NCBI GenBank assembly: GCA_900618425.1 | Contig: UZAN01039521.1 | Coordinates: 97,897-144,598, forward strand | DNA length: 46,702 bases | Reading direction: 5' to 3' | Source: Echinostoma caproni | Taxonomy: Eukaryota; Platyhelminthes; Trematoda; Plagiorchiida; Echinostomatidae | The notes under the pieces: generated by a model | What the model was told of the DNA's origin: nothing | Databases searched by the model: none | Seen by the model: the letters and a program-made list of their open reading frames with translations, nothing else | Shown here: piece after piece, positions 13,411-25,876 of the stretch | Numbering within the stretch: position 1 is the stretch's first letter | Layout of the letters: each line of letters opens with the position of its first letter | Made by a program: the position numbers and the translations under genes

Positions 13411-16104
13411 ACGCGTTCATTTGAAAAGAATACACTCAAATTAACACACAACAACACATACATGCATTTATTTGTGCAATCAGCCAACAGTGTGGAGAAC
13501 TCGTATCGTGGACTTGAGAATCTTGTGAGCCTGAGAAACTTTGTAAAGATCCAGTAAATTCATAAAAACAGATGCTGAGTAATTATAAAGCCAACAATTG
13601 TGAAACGAGGATTTTATTTTACATTTGTCCTTCTGATGGTTTCAGTTGAAATTGCCGCTTGTCAATTATTATTTTAATTTAAAGATGCATCATTTGGGGT
13701 TTTGATCAGTTGAATTGCCAGTGATAAACCGTAAATACTCTTCTGTACCATTGAACTGATAGTAATGTATGGAGCGGTTCATTATCATAACAGTAAGTTA
13801 CATGCAATTTATGGTACACTTGTTTTTTTTCGTTTTTATAAAAATACTGATAACCGTTATCAAGTTTGCCTATTACATGACGAGCCGCGTAGTTCAATAA
13901 TAATACGGATAAGGGTTTTATGTGTAAGTGCATTCTCCCTTCAGTTTATTCGCTGACAAGATAGTAGAGCATATGTCTGACAGCATTTCATTTGACAAAG
14001 TGAGCTTTAAAATTAATGCCAAATTGGAATTATTGAATGTCATGACTGAACGCGGACATGGAGCTAAAATGCAATCTGTGTGAATGGGGAAAGCTTAAAT
14101 CAATTCACCCCGGCACGCGAATACTGTCTTCATTTATATTTCTTTATCTTTTTTTGTGATCACTGAAAGGTTTGGCGCATCCGCAGAAAATCAAATTCGA
14201 CTTTAAAGGCAATGAGTTGATACAGGAGATACATCAGAATATAATGGGAATACAAAATACAAGATGATTATTGTTGGGCATCACCTCGTGATCGTTCTTA
14301 AGGGTTCGGTTGGAGAGGGTAACGATAATAATCTAAAAATCACAAAACAGATGGTACCTTGAGGAAATTAGCTTGTCTTAGGCACGTCGAACGAAAATAT
14401 CAAAACATAAGGCGTTGGTGTCAACGCTTCAACCCTCTAAGGCTTTTCTCAAGTCGTTTGTTCGGTTAATCTCACGTTACAAGCAATTATTGCATGTATC
14501 GTGAACGGTTATTCCCTCTGGTTACGGTCCAATTCATGTCACGCACCTTGTCATTTGAGTTGCTTCATCATGGTGAGCGACATGTTATTTGCTACAACAC
14601 TTGGGCTATTCGAAAGCTGAAGGGGGAAATAGGACAAGACTCTTGCGTTCTTGATTCATCGAAATATTTCGTTTGCACGAAACGAATTCGCATTTTATCA
14701 TCATTTGTCCACGATTTAGGCATCACTATAACAGATAATAAACACGGATGTTTTGTTTCACTTCACAGAGAGTAGACACTTGGTTTCATCAAGGATGGAC
14801 ACGACACGGACGAGGTCGAAAGCACTACATTAGTGGTATTCAAATGAACTAAGGGCTGGAGAACAACCACAACTTCGGAATTTCTCTATTACCGGGAAAT
14901 AGGCGAGGTAGTCTTCATCCAGCCGTGATCTGGAGTTACAGATACAATGGTTGATGGATATCACAGTCTAACTAAACTGATTGTAGTCAAGCAAGCGAAA
15001 ATCCCACTATGAAATGGAAAGAGCTGACATCTCAATGATTGGGTGGCTCACCAGAACTTCAGAATCCGACCAGGACAGTAAAACTTACGAGACTGATGTA
15101 AATAATGCGTGTAATTTAACATGTAACATGATACGTCTCCTTCAGATGTAACCTGGGTTTGATAGCAGTGATAATTCTCCGAAACTCCTTCAGACGAAAC
15201 ATGAAATAAGGCAATATTACTGTGTATGTTGTCTACTGCACACGGTTTTCGTTTATTCTGTTGAACAATACCCCGAAATCGAGACTTTTATTGAGGAGTT
15301 ATAAACCTTTAATTCATCTGACCTTGACTATCGGAATCCAGATACGATCAATTTAGTACCGGATTCACTCAGAGTTGCATATTCCCCAAGGCAAAGAAAA
15401 CAGGGCCAAAATAACCGTGTTATTATTAAAATAAGCGATAACACCGAGCGGGTTCGATTTCAGATTTCGGGTCAAAGATCAAGTCCCATGTTGTATTATT
15501 CGCCGATTGAGTGAGCACGTGAACAAAGGTCGAGAGAGTTCTCTAACTCTCTCTCCCTCACTCACGTGCATCACTCGCTGATAACACAAGGTCATTCAAC
15601 CCCATTACAACATTATAAACCACCACCGTCACCGCAGAACACCAAACACAACCAACCGACATGGTCTATCTTCTGACATCTACGGAAGCACGGTCCGGAC
15701 TGGACAAAAAGAAATGGGGTCAAGTATGTTAACACTAATCTCGGGCCTCCTAAGTCACCGTGTGCATGTAAACAAATTGTGATTCACACTTTAACTATCT
15801 TGGTTGTTTAGGGAATGGAACCTGTTTTGGTTCAGTAAACTCGTGCTCTGATCAGCTGACCAACCGACCACATGGCCTTCCCCGAATCTACTAAAATAGT
15901 ACTGTGATCTAAGTTCACTTCTTCTGTGGTTGCATCAGTATTGAGGTCAGTTCTTGTTAATCAGAAAGTTTAGAGTTTGACGCTACATATTTCAAAGTTG
16001 AGCACATTCAGTATTATTAGAAATTGTTGAAAATTTCCTCACAACAAATGCATTTCTTCCATTTGCTTTATTTGAATGAAGAATGTTGAGATTCTCAACC
16101 AGTT

Positions 16105-16217
16105 GGAAGCGGCCAATCAAAGAGCTGCCATACTATAGGGTAAGCCAGGGGTGGTGTTAGGATTTTAACACGAGGCCTCCTGCGCGATTATCTGGTTACC
16201 TTCACCACCGAGCCGCC
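16105..16217 (-). mobile_element. tRNA-derived SINE fragment (head with A- and B-box-like motifs)
   Basis: Read on the minus strand, the head contains GGCTCGGTGGTGAAGG (16214..16199), a close match to a tRNA D-arm/A-box (TGGCTCAGTGGTTAAGG type). About 35 bases later comes GTTAAAATCC (16169..16160), a decayed B-box (consensus GGTTCRANTCC). This spacing is that of the internal RNA polymerase III promoter. Further 3' on the minus strand a segment around 16105..16128 resembles one at 19652..19676 (18 of 23 bases by eye), possibly the SINE body. The T-stem and acceptor stem do not fold as a functional tRNA, so a decayed SINE or tRNA pseudogene is more likely than a working tRNA. Confidence 0.5.
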
Positions 16218-16677
16218 TCAATACCAAATGTGGAGGTATTGAAATCTCGTAACCTGTGCATGATGTTTAATTCTCGATGAATGAAACAACAGTGTGATAC
16301 TGGTCAGATTTCCATTTCGGGAAAACATCATGGGTGAATTGGTCGAAATCAATCGGCCATGGCAACCCAGATAGTGATTTTTTATTGCATGTGCTCATTG
16401 CTTTGCGAGCTTTAACTAACACCATATCTGTGATTTTTTCACTGGGTATTTGTAGGACCTTACCTCGAAAGCAAGAGGATATTGTGTTTAGTTGTGACGA
16501 GAGTTGACGTAATGAACAGGTTTATTACAAAAGGTTCTGGCGTAGTCATTTATTTCATCGAGACATAACGGGAAAATCTAGGGCAATTACTGACCCTGTA
16601 TTCCATTTTTTATCACCCAATAACCTGTATAGTCTGGTTTTGTTGTACTGCAAATTTGTTTGCACAAAGGCCGAACT

Positions 16678-16695
16678 CATCATCATCATCATCAT
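16678..16695. repeat. (CAT)6 microsatellite with element-like flanks
   Basis: Six CAT units in the GPCR intron. Its minus-strand left flank shares GAAGTTCGCCT with the plus-strand left flank of the (AGT)15 array at 18525, in opposite orientation. Confidence 0.85.
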
Positions 16696-18524
16696 CGAAC
16701 AGCAAATCACAGAAAGGCGAACTTCACTGATCGCTGCCAAACTCGCAGTGCATATGCATTGGAGTTTGATGGACGGGTACTGTCAGGGTATCCATCCACT
16801 AGACAGGAGAACCATTAGGGTTCTCATTCAAAGCCTTTAGGACCGACAAGAACCTAGCCACAAGACAGCGGGTGAAGCGAAGTGATGGCCCATTTACTTG
16901 GATCAGTTACTCCTCCACTATTTTTTACCGACTGAAACGCAAATTCAAGTTGAACCCCCAACTTGGAGAACCAGAAAACTGAACGTCCTCTGACCTCTAC
17001 CTTTTGACCATCCCGGAACTCAGACTGTTTTGAAATATCGTAGTATAACGCTAAGTCGGAATATCTGAAGGAGACTAATAGTGTCTTGAAAAATCGCAAA
17101 TGGAATCAAAAGGATTTAACTGACGTTTTGCTAAAGGCTATGGTGACTTGTGAATCAATTCAATCATGATAATTGTCAAGGAATCAAGAGATCAAATCTG
17201 CTCTGTATAACGTTTGCAAAAAGGCTGCGACAGCCTACTGTGTGGTGATACGTACAAGATACACCGGATCTGTAAGTGATTCATAATGAACTTGAAGTGC
17301 CAACTTTCCAGGTTTTCAATAACGTTTGTCTATATCTAAAAATTTACTATACTATGTGACATGGTTTAATTTTCAGTATTCTCATGAGTGTGCACTTCGC
17401 ACACTACTCATTATTCGGCAAATGAACGAATTTTTGTATATCTTATGTGTTGTTATGTTGCATTATTTGTTTGCAACCGAGAATATTTTCGGTGTATTTC
17501 ACCCAAAAAACTCTATTGGAAGAACATTATTCAAAGAAAAAACTATTTCCTCTGGTTTAATTTATGATATTTGTGAACAAAATCTATGCGCAACAGGACC
17601 CGTCAGGGTACTTACACAAATTCGATCAACACTGTTATAAATACGACGTATCTGACAGCTTTTTAACTAACAACTGTCCCGGTTGTTCTTGGTTTGTTTC
17701 TTCGGCGGTAGTTTGGCAGTTTTAATTAACAAACTCTAACCAACGAGCTTGGTGGATAAACTTGCAATGCCCAAATGCCAAAGATGTGTATGTTTACATT
17801 GCCGCCATATTAGTTTCGTGCGGTTCAGACATTGTTTCGTGCTTCGTAGACGAATATGTCTAGTTCATTCTTTTTCCACCCAGCCGCAATTCGCTATAAT
17901 CTTACTGAATAGATTTTAAACTATGTCCAAAACATTTTCCTAGAAGTTAGTCAGGTAGATGAGCAAAACACAACATGGCACATAAATGCCCCTACTCATC
18001 GGCTATTTGAAACGGAAAAAATGCAAAGGTGTTCTAAAGATTGAGGATGAAACATGGAGCCTTTCTATCTTTTTCCGGAGAATAATTAAATTACCCAGTG
18101 ATCAAGAGTTTTGTGGAACTACTGCGCAGTACACTTAATTCGAGTGGTGCTGGTGGTGGGTGAGTTATGCGTAACACTATCACAGAATTTTCGTGTCCAA
18201 GCACTTATAGCTGTTGTATTCGCCCCTGGCAATCTTGTATCAATCTGAACCATTTTTCATTTTAATAAATAAATAAACTGTAGCGTTCCAACGGAACCAC
18301 ATTAACATTTCTATTATTCAGTTCACTAACCCTTTGTTTTAAATCTTTCTTCTTTAATGTTTGATAATCAATAACCCTCCCTGGAATTGAAAACGTTCCG
18401 AATTATTTCAATTATTTACGTGAACCGTAGATCACTCAGAAAGAAATTTGTGATCATGGTTCTACCATATTCATCCGGTCACGTTGCTTTGTAAAAAGAG
18501 AACAGAAGTTCGCCTGTATTCGGC

Positions 18525-18569
<45 letters not shown>
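18525..18569. repeat. (AGT)15 microsatellite with element-like flanks
   Basis: Forty-five bases of perfect AGT. Upstream lies GAAGTTCGCCT, shared in inverted orientation with the (CAT)6 array near 16.7 kb. Immediately downstream, on the minus strand, GGGGTTCGAATCAAG (18599..18585) matches a pol III B-box, though the surrounding T-stem does not pair. It is probably the microsatellite end of a degraded SINE-like repeat. Confidence 0.9.
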
Positions 18570-21433
18570 CTCCGAAGCTGACTTGATTCGAACCCCGTCA
18601 AAGTCAACGAACTTCGCGTTCGGCCTTATAGCTCGTTTATCTTTCTGGCGTCTTACGCAGTTCCCTAGTCTGAGTCCCAGAATGAATAATACCAATTACG
18701 AACTCTGAACGATAAGTCTTTGATACCAGGGATTCGTTCTTCCTTTTCAGTCCACGGAACAAAACCAAATAAACAATAAAACACAAGAAAGTAAAATCTG
18801 GGAAAACATTATTAGCCAAGTAGCAAAACCTCACTATCAAAAGGAGATAAACAATTAATGTGTCAACAAATTGTTTCACAGAATGAAATTATGAATCAGA
18901 AGGAAGTCCACGTCTGAGCATCATCTCGTTACGATAGGCATTTGCTACTAAAGTTTTATATATACTGATCCGTGTTGGAAGTGTGGTATGTCTTGTTTGT
19001 GAACCTTTTATTGATATCCAGTGTATGTGACGTATACATATCCTAAAAGAGTAATCAGGTGACAGTGATCTTGGACATTTTGCCGAGTATCGATGATAAC
19101 CCACATCAGATATTTAATGTTAATGTGCTTAAGCAAAACATCTTATGATCCCTTGTTTAGTGTTCACAAACTTATGCGTACAGTAGATCAATGATAGGAG
19201 ACGGAATAATGCTTTCCCAAGGAACCGTGATGGGCAAAATGCTATGATCGATTTTTTTATGTAACTTGCTATTGATGAAGCTTTTCACGTTTGTATTTGA
19301 GCGATGAAAATTTTAACGGAACATATCTGTTTGGCTCACATGCAAATTAGAGTAAGTTCACACATATTAGATTTCGACATCTCACTATTCATTCTTTCAG
19401 TATGCGTCTTTGAAGTTGCCGTCTGGTTGTAGCATCTATAACAAAGCATGGAACCATTGGACTCTGAGTAATATATCATACTGAATCTGCAAAAAGTTTG
19501 CCTATCCAAGTCCAGGTGTTAGAAAAATGGGTGGCAGTTCCTCATGACAATGGAATTCACCGTTTATACTAGTCATCCCATCAAAATATTATTTTTTTCC
19601 TTCCAGTTAACTCCCATTTATTAATTACATGAATATACAAATTACAGAAAAGAGGAGGTAGCCAGTCAAAGGGCTGCCCACAACACACATATTGGGGAAA
19701 GGAATTATGTATAAGACTATTGAGAAAAATCATTCGTACAATGTTATTAAATAATTTGGTAAATTCCTGTGATTGCGTTTCAAATCGAGTTGACCAGGTT
19801 ACATTAAAAGCAAGCACTAAAACCGCTATCCTTGTTTCACCATATTTATGGTCAACCCCGTTAAATGCGTGCTTTTCAAGGGTCTTGTATACGTACTTCA
19901 ATCTGCTCCGCTTTGATTATTTCTCAAATGCATTTCAAACTATGCGAGTGAAACGCAAAAAGTGACAGCTCACATCCCCGCCCTCATCATCGGCCCCGGT
20001 GATGCAGTGAATTTAGAACATTCACGTGATAAATTGTAGACCGCGCAAAAAGAACGAATACATACTTGTCCCACTCCCGACTTTTCCACCCGGTCGCCAG
20101 TTGCAAAGGACCTCGCAGATATGGCTTCAATCAGGCGATTATATGAATCCTTACAAATGTCCAGCTGGATGTATGTGTGTGTGATTTGCAACAGATTTTT
20201 GTCAAGAAATGTGCGACCGAACGAAAGGTATATTTTCGAATTGGATGAAAGCTGTTCCTTTCACTTTCGTGTGATTAAATACGTTTTCGTTTAACGAAAT
20301 TTATCGATAAAATTTGATAGTGAACACCCTCCCCAACCGTGAGACAGATATGCATGTGCCACGTTGTTATCGTTGTTTCATATTCGCGCTGCACACACAA
20401 ATTCAAATGTGTCCATCCAACAAAGAATACATACATTGGAAAAATTGCACGAGCATGATCATGATGATCTTGTCGGACGATAGTGGCCAATAAATGGAGT
20501 TGTTTGAATCATTCACTCTACGCACACGGATTCCGATTGTATATGCCCAGTTTTGTAAAACATTTTTTTCGTAGTCCACACCAACACTACATAAAAATTT
20601 GCCTCTAGCGTAGTGTGTGACCTATCAAATGCTTACAAAATATTACCCAGTATGCATTAAAGGGATTCGAATTTTCGGTTAGTTTATAGTCAGGAGAATC
20701 ACCAGTTGAGCATTGCTACGTAGGTTTCAAAACAAATGCACCGAGGTTTGTCGAGGGGAGATTTGCGTAACAGTACCAAAACGATTTAAGGCAATTCAAT
20801 CTAAGTAATAAAAAAGGACCTAACAATAACCATACATACCAATGCCACTTAAGTCTCTAAACATTCAACCTAAAGAGCAGCGACAAAAAATAACAATGAC
20901 TTCAATCTGCGTTATCAGGACAAACGAATTACTTCAGTCAAGAATGTTCACTCATAAACACAGCTTGGATCACTTTCAGCTACAATATCAAAGTGGCTGT
21001 AAAAATTTCAAGTTATGTATAGTATTATCAGTTGAAATAGTTAAACCGATAAGATTTCCAAACCAGAAGATTGACTTGGATTTTAAAACCATTCTAGGTT
21101 AATCATGGCGTCCCAGAAATCTGCCGAATCGGTCTGATGACCATTTAAAAATCAATCACGTTTCACAAGATGCCTTTGAAACCCAAAGTTATGAGAAACC
21201 CTGGACTTGAGGAATACTTCGCGAACGTCATATGTTACAACTTTTGACATGAACCGTTAAGTTTTATTATTTTCAGTTATTGTCCTCTAGTAATATCATG
21301 GAATAAATGAGCGGTAAAGCTACATATGAATCAGAAAAAATAAAATCAAAGACGACATATAACGGCTTAAAGAATAAACAACCCACAGCATTTGTTTACA
21401 TTGATCTATACGGCGTCGGCTGCATCGACTCAC

Positions 21434-21696
21434 CTCAACAAACCGTAAGGAAGATGAACTAAAAGCGTTCCAGCATCTGCCACAGCGAGAGCAGTCATAA
21501 ATATATATGGGGTCGCTGTGAACTGACGATGACTGAACACGATAACGTTGATAATATTCAGACCTGCACCGACTAGACAGACCACGGTTTGCACAATCAG
21601 TGCGCTCCATACTTCCACAATATGTACACCGTAAGCGGACTGAGCTGTTCCGGTTTGATTCGAAGAAATACTGATCACAGCGTCTGTATTGTTCAT
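21434..21696 (-). CDS. Class A GPCR, coding exon 1 (N-terminus, TM1, TM2)
   Basis: First coding exon of a seven-transmembrane rhodopsin-like receptor at the plasma membrane. The ATG at 21696..21694 has an in-frame TAA directly upstream, so it is the first possible Met of this exon. The 88 residues comprise a short extracellular tail with N-glycosylation sequons at N2 and N13, TM1 at about 31-54 (GLN motif, N47 being N1.50) and TM2 at about 64-83 (LAVAD motif, D74 being D2.50, then HLPYG). The frame closes one codon after a consensus donor GTGAGT at 21433..21428, leaving a two-base codon remainder (AG) to be completed by the next exon. The exon at 2647 starts with the one base needed (AGA, Arg) and begins just before TM3. 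That the two exons are one gene is inferred from phase, strand and complementary TM content; no other GPCR piece is visible in the window. Confidence 0.88.
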
Positions 21697-21844
21697 TTAT
21701 TCTAATGCAGTGGGCTGTGTGGCTCGTAATTCAATCACACTTATTATAGAATCATTTTTGTGACTGTGATGTGCTATTCTCAATTTTTCCCTGTGCAAGA
21801 CATGATATAGGATTTACTACCAAGCAGTCCACGATTGTCGGATT

Positions 21845-22045
21845 CTGATTGGCTGGTAGTAGGCAATCGGTGATTGGTCCAACGTGACCACAATAGTGGT
21901 CACGAAATATTATCTTCAGATGGGTAAAAATATTATCACAGTGATAAGTTATAAAATATCCACTGGAATAACCAATAGTAAATCTATTATAGTCATACCA
22001 TTTTAGCTCTTAACGACTGTAATCACGTTGAACAGAAGTGATTGG
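21845..22045 (-). promoter_or_regulatory. Candidate GPCR promoter region with three CCAAT motifs
   Basis: On the minus strand, 150 to 350 bases upstream of the GPCR ATG, CCAAT occurs at 21852..21848 (within CAGCCAATCAG), at 21877..21873 and at 22045..22041, each followed by TC or CA as in CCAAT boxes (consensus CCAATCA). A perfect hairpin lies among them at 21884..21903. No clear TATA box is placed consistently. The role is inferred from position and motif only. Confidence 0.3.
21884..21903. repeat. Perfect short hairpin (8-bp arms, AATA loop)
   Basis: GTGACCAC and GTGGTCAC flank a 4-base loop. The arms are fully complementary. It lies about 190 bases upstream of the GPCR start codon and could be a dyad binding site for a dimeric regulator or a chance palindrome. 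Confidence 0.5.
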
Positions 22046-25000
22046 CTGATCCCAGTCCCATTTCAAGTCTGAAATCCACTTCGTTTTTCAGCTTGCATTG
22101 TCATTGGGTGTTTGTGTACCATTTAATCGGACACGAAGGTAACTGATTACTGCAATTAGTTGCAAGCTGTGTGTGAACGGTTAAATGGACTGGGCACACT
22201 TTTCCCCAACCGACCAGTCAAAATGTTAGTCAAGAAGCACGATTCGTCCATTTCTTATTATTCAGTTGCTAATATAGCTGCTCATATAGCTCATATATAG
22301 TTGCCCCTACTATAGCCCAGCCAGTAGAACAACGCAGGCTACGTGAAAAACTCATTCCAGAAAAACACGTGTACGCGAGTGAACCACTGGTCATAAAGAT
22401 TCATCTCTGAGCACGCTGACCTACGTTTAAAAGCATTGTCGGATCGGGAGGCAACTAACATCTTCCACGGGAATTGAAAATAAAGCGCGAAACATGTGGA
22501 CTGAAACTGACTTCAGTTGAGCAAATCTCACAAGTTTTACTAATGAACCCACCAACAGTAAACGGAATATCATAGATGGTATTAAACAACCATTTAATCT
22601 AAAAAATTACTTGTTTCTGATTATGAGTCATATGGCCGTTTTTGACCGCGATGGATAAAACATAGAAAACATTTTTTGATACGATTTAGTTGAGGACTGG
22701 TCTAGAACCGAAACTTTATGCCAGCCTGTAAGAATGCAGATAGAAAACGCACAAACTGTCTGACAGCTGTGCAGATCAATAACTCACAGAACTGATCATA
22801 GTTTTGCCATGGTCTTTACGTATGCTTTCCATGTAAATTTGAGACAAGACTCAATTTGACACACGAATTCCATTGTCACACCCAACATCAACATCTTATC
22901 CATTAAGAATGAATTGCTTTAAGGTGCTATGATCCGTGTTTTCAATTTACACTGTATTCGGTCTGTATTGGGACTACGTAATAATGTCTCGAAAGACGAA
23001 TTGCGGTCCAGAAAGTGCCTTGTTGTCATCGGATGTTTTACAAAAGATGACCCTAAATTTCTTATAATCACTTGACCATCAATCAGCATTTGTCTTTTTT
23101 CGATATTGTTGAAATACATAAAGGTCACTCCATGTTTTAACTTGGTTTAAAAATAAGTTTTTCATTTCATAAAACTGCTCTGTAACAACATAAAATCCGT
23201 AATGCTGACAACCAAATACAGAGAAGCAGGATCTAGACTTATTCTATTCATCTACTGCAACGCTTTGCATTCATCGTTGAGGAAAAGTGAAAAATGTCAT
23301 TATATAAATCGTCTTTCGCTGGCATTAATTTTTATTATGAACAACTGGCATTATTGAACTTTTATCGCGTCAGGGTTTGAAAACTGAAGTTAAATTCAAG
23401 CAAAGGTATGAGAATCAATTTTAAAGGCTCATCTAAATGAAAAGCATTTGCTTTGATAGAAACTGTTCTATATGCATCATTTTGTTTGGAACAGCAAAAG
23501 GGTGAAACTCGTCATTCTAGAAATCGAATTTTTACTTGCTGTAACCGACAATCTGGACTTTGATACTCCTAATAACGATATGTATGAAGCATTCTCAGTA
23601 CAGACATTGCATTACAACGGCAGTTAGAATTATAATGTCACACCACCGTTCATCGGTTTTGATGATAATCATATTGGACCTCAAACAAAGGAAAACAATG
23701 CATGCGTTGGTGGCGACCGAATCTGCTTGAACTCCACCATGAATAAGATGTAGAACGCTTGATTTGTTTGAAAACGTCAATAGATATTTTCTCGTAGTGG
23801 GACTCACTTAATTTTGAATCAATTTTATGGGGATGTGAGCAGAAAAGGAGTTCAGACATCGACAAAGGAGGGTACAATACATTTTGAATCTTTTCTGGAG
23901 CATTTATTTGAGATCTAAGCTCGAATTATACAAAGTTGAGCGAGATTTTAAAATAATTACGTAGTCAATTTGCAAGTTGCAACGATGAGGTGCCTTGCGG
24001 CGCACCCAGTTTATTGCTCATTTCACAGCTACTGAAATCAATGGACTGTAAAAGATTGAATAGAATGATTGTGTTTAGCCGGTGGGAGGGCATTAACTGG
24101 TCGCCGCTACTGCCATTTGACTTGAATCATTCTCTGCCTGTTGCATGGCAGGTTGTCTTTTGCCGTAACCCCCTCTGGAGAACCGTATCATTGTTTATTT
24201 TTTAAAACAGTGAAAGATAATATACGGAAGAAAATTAAGTACTGTTGTACAGCAATTTAAATCTATTTTAGTGAGTTCACTCAAGCAAGAAAACTGTGAA
24301 ACATATGTATTTATTTATTAGGGTTTATTCCTCACTCAATAGTTGAATTGCGAAATGCAAACATATGAAAGGATAACCTTCGCATTTAATTTACTTTTGG
24401 AAGTTATAAATGTGGAATTATTTACTCTATCAAAATACGTGGATTGAGGACAATCTAATTTCCCATTTTTTCCGTTCTGTTGTCTAGCTTATATCTAATT
24501 TAATTAGAGACTTCAGAAAAGACGCATAAACTTTGAAGAATAATGCTTCGAATTTGATTAAGAAACAAAGGACGGTCTCATCTGAATACGATGATTTATC
24601 TGAGCTGCATGATGGGAATAAGTTTTCTTCAAACAATCAGGAATGTGGCAGAGTATACGCCTCATCCTACAACCAGAGGAGATGAAGTTAGTGAAAATTG
24701 CAATGAGTTTTCAAGCAAAGAACAGACTAATTTGAGGAGACAACTGGCGATATATAAACTCATAAAATCCCAATATAGACGGTACATGCTTAAAATCTCT
24801 TCTAAAATTTGTTTACTGTGAAACTGCTCAAATGTTTGCAGCTTATTTTAGTCATTTCAACCGAAATTGTCCTGATCAAACACATGCCCCCCCCCTTGTT
24901 CGTGAATTGAAACGTGTACGGTATTCTTGTGTCCATCTTCGCACCGTTGCATCGTTTTATCGTATTCTATATCTGTACAAACCAAATATCGGTGACGTGC

Positions 25001-25827
25001 TTCCTTCTTGCTTACAATCGGTGGGGTGAATCTCGATTAAGTGTTTTGGGGATCGATTCCCCAACAATTCACAACAACCGGGACACTACCTTTTTTGAGC
25101 CAATTTCACTTTGTCCTTTTGACCGGAATATATCAACTAAGCTCTGTCCTTTCTGTCACAGCTTACGTGATGTGTTAACCATTGCTAATTTGTTCTCGGG
25201 TGGTTCCCGAGGTACGCTGACCTTAAACACAATATCCACTCTACTGAGAAAACAATTTTCGACAAGAATAGTGAACCGACGTCTCAAGAAAAACCTTGAC
25301 CTGGAAACGTATTCCCCCCCCCCCAAAAAAACACTTGGTTGACCTAATGAAACGGTGCTGCGAACAAGGTTTTTTTCCTGATGAACCCCACCTGGTTTTC
25401 TGCTTCATCTTGAGCCCTAATCGTTGATTCAATAAATGAATCTTGGGTTCGGATGGTGCATAAACTGGCTGATAGAACGCTCTCTACGATGGTGTTTGAA
25501 CCATCGAATGAATGAAAACAAGAGTAACACAAAAATATACGCAACTCACATGAGTAAAAATCCGCTCTGCTGGTAAGATGTCATTCAGGTCTGGCAAAGA
25601 TATAAATATATTCAACCGCTTCCAACGATCCGTTTTCGAGTACGGGGTATCTGACAGATAGGTCACCAGTAAATGAATAAACTTCTTCACAGTCTTTTCA
25701 AGGATATCTCAAATAACTTTGTTAAACCATCACATTTTATGTGTTCATCTTGTTCGGTGATTAAACGCAGCGCAAAACAGATGCGAACATTTTAAATGTG
25801 GTGGAATTGATTGGGATAACCTACAAA
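21904..25827. other. Stretch upstream of the GPCR, no gene recognised
   Basis: Beyond the candidate promoter I see no coding sequence I can support. The longest open frame (142 codons, 24914..25342) starts with GTG, shows no domain and runs through a C11 and A-rich tract, so it is left out. Homopolymer runs of C occur at 24887..24895 and 25314..25324. Confidence 0.45.
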
Positions 25828-25876
25828 GGGCACTAGACAGCTGTTTCGGCCTGCTCGGGACTCGTTAGTAGTGCCC
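25828..25876 (-). ncRNA. Type I hammerhead ribozyme motif (Penelope/retrozyme type), core degenerate
   Basis: Self-cleaving RNA fold read on the minus strand from 25876 to 25828. Stem I is 8 perfect pairs: GGGCACTA (25876..25869) with TAGTGCCC (25835..25828). Then come the core CTAACGA (25868..25862), stem II GTCC-CGAGCA-GGCC (three of four pairs), and the core GAA. Stem III has just two pairs (AC with GT) closed by the tetraloop AGCT. The cleavage-site C is at 25836. Every element is in the canonical order and spacing. The consensus core is CUGANGA; here the second conserved position (G5) is A, at 25866, which is expected to abolish or greatly reduce cleavage. Short-stem-III type I hammerheads are known from the terminal repeats of Penelope-like elements and from retrozymes. 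No Penelope coding remnant is seen adjacent, so this is probably an isolated terminal-repeat fragment. Confidence 0.72.

Larger units (their letters stand above)
2648..21433 (-). other. Large intron of the GPCR gene (about 18.8 kb)
   Basis: Inferred intron between the two GPCR exons, bounded by GTGAGT (donor, 21433) and a pyrimidine tract plus TTTTAG (acceptor, ending 2648). Its length is 18,786 bases. Within it I see microsatellites, AT-rich runs, a tRNA-derived SINE head near 16.2 kb and a trinucleotide repeat with related flanks at 16.7 and 18.5 kb. Open frames inside it (for example 120 codons at 7299..7661 and 122 codons at 7781..8149) have no recognisable domain, and I do not call them genes. 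Cryptic or alternative exons cannot be excluded without RNA data. Confidence 0.75.

Noticed and set aside
18471..18708. Poly-Thr and poly-Val frames at 18.5 kb
   Set aside because: They are translations of the (AGT)n microsatellite on either strand and not proteins.
24914..25342. 142-codon plus-strand frame
   Set aside because: It starts with GTG, resembles nothing I know, and ends through homopolymer C and A runs. Chance frame.
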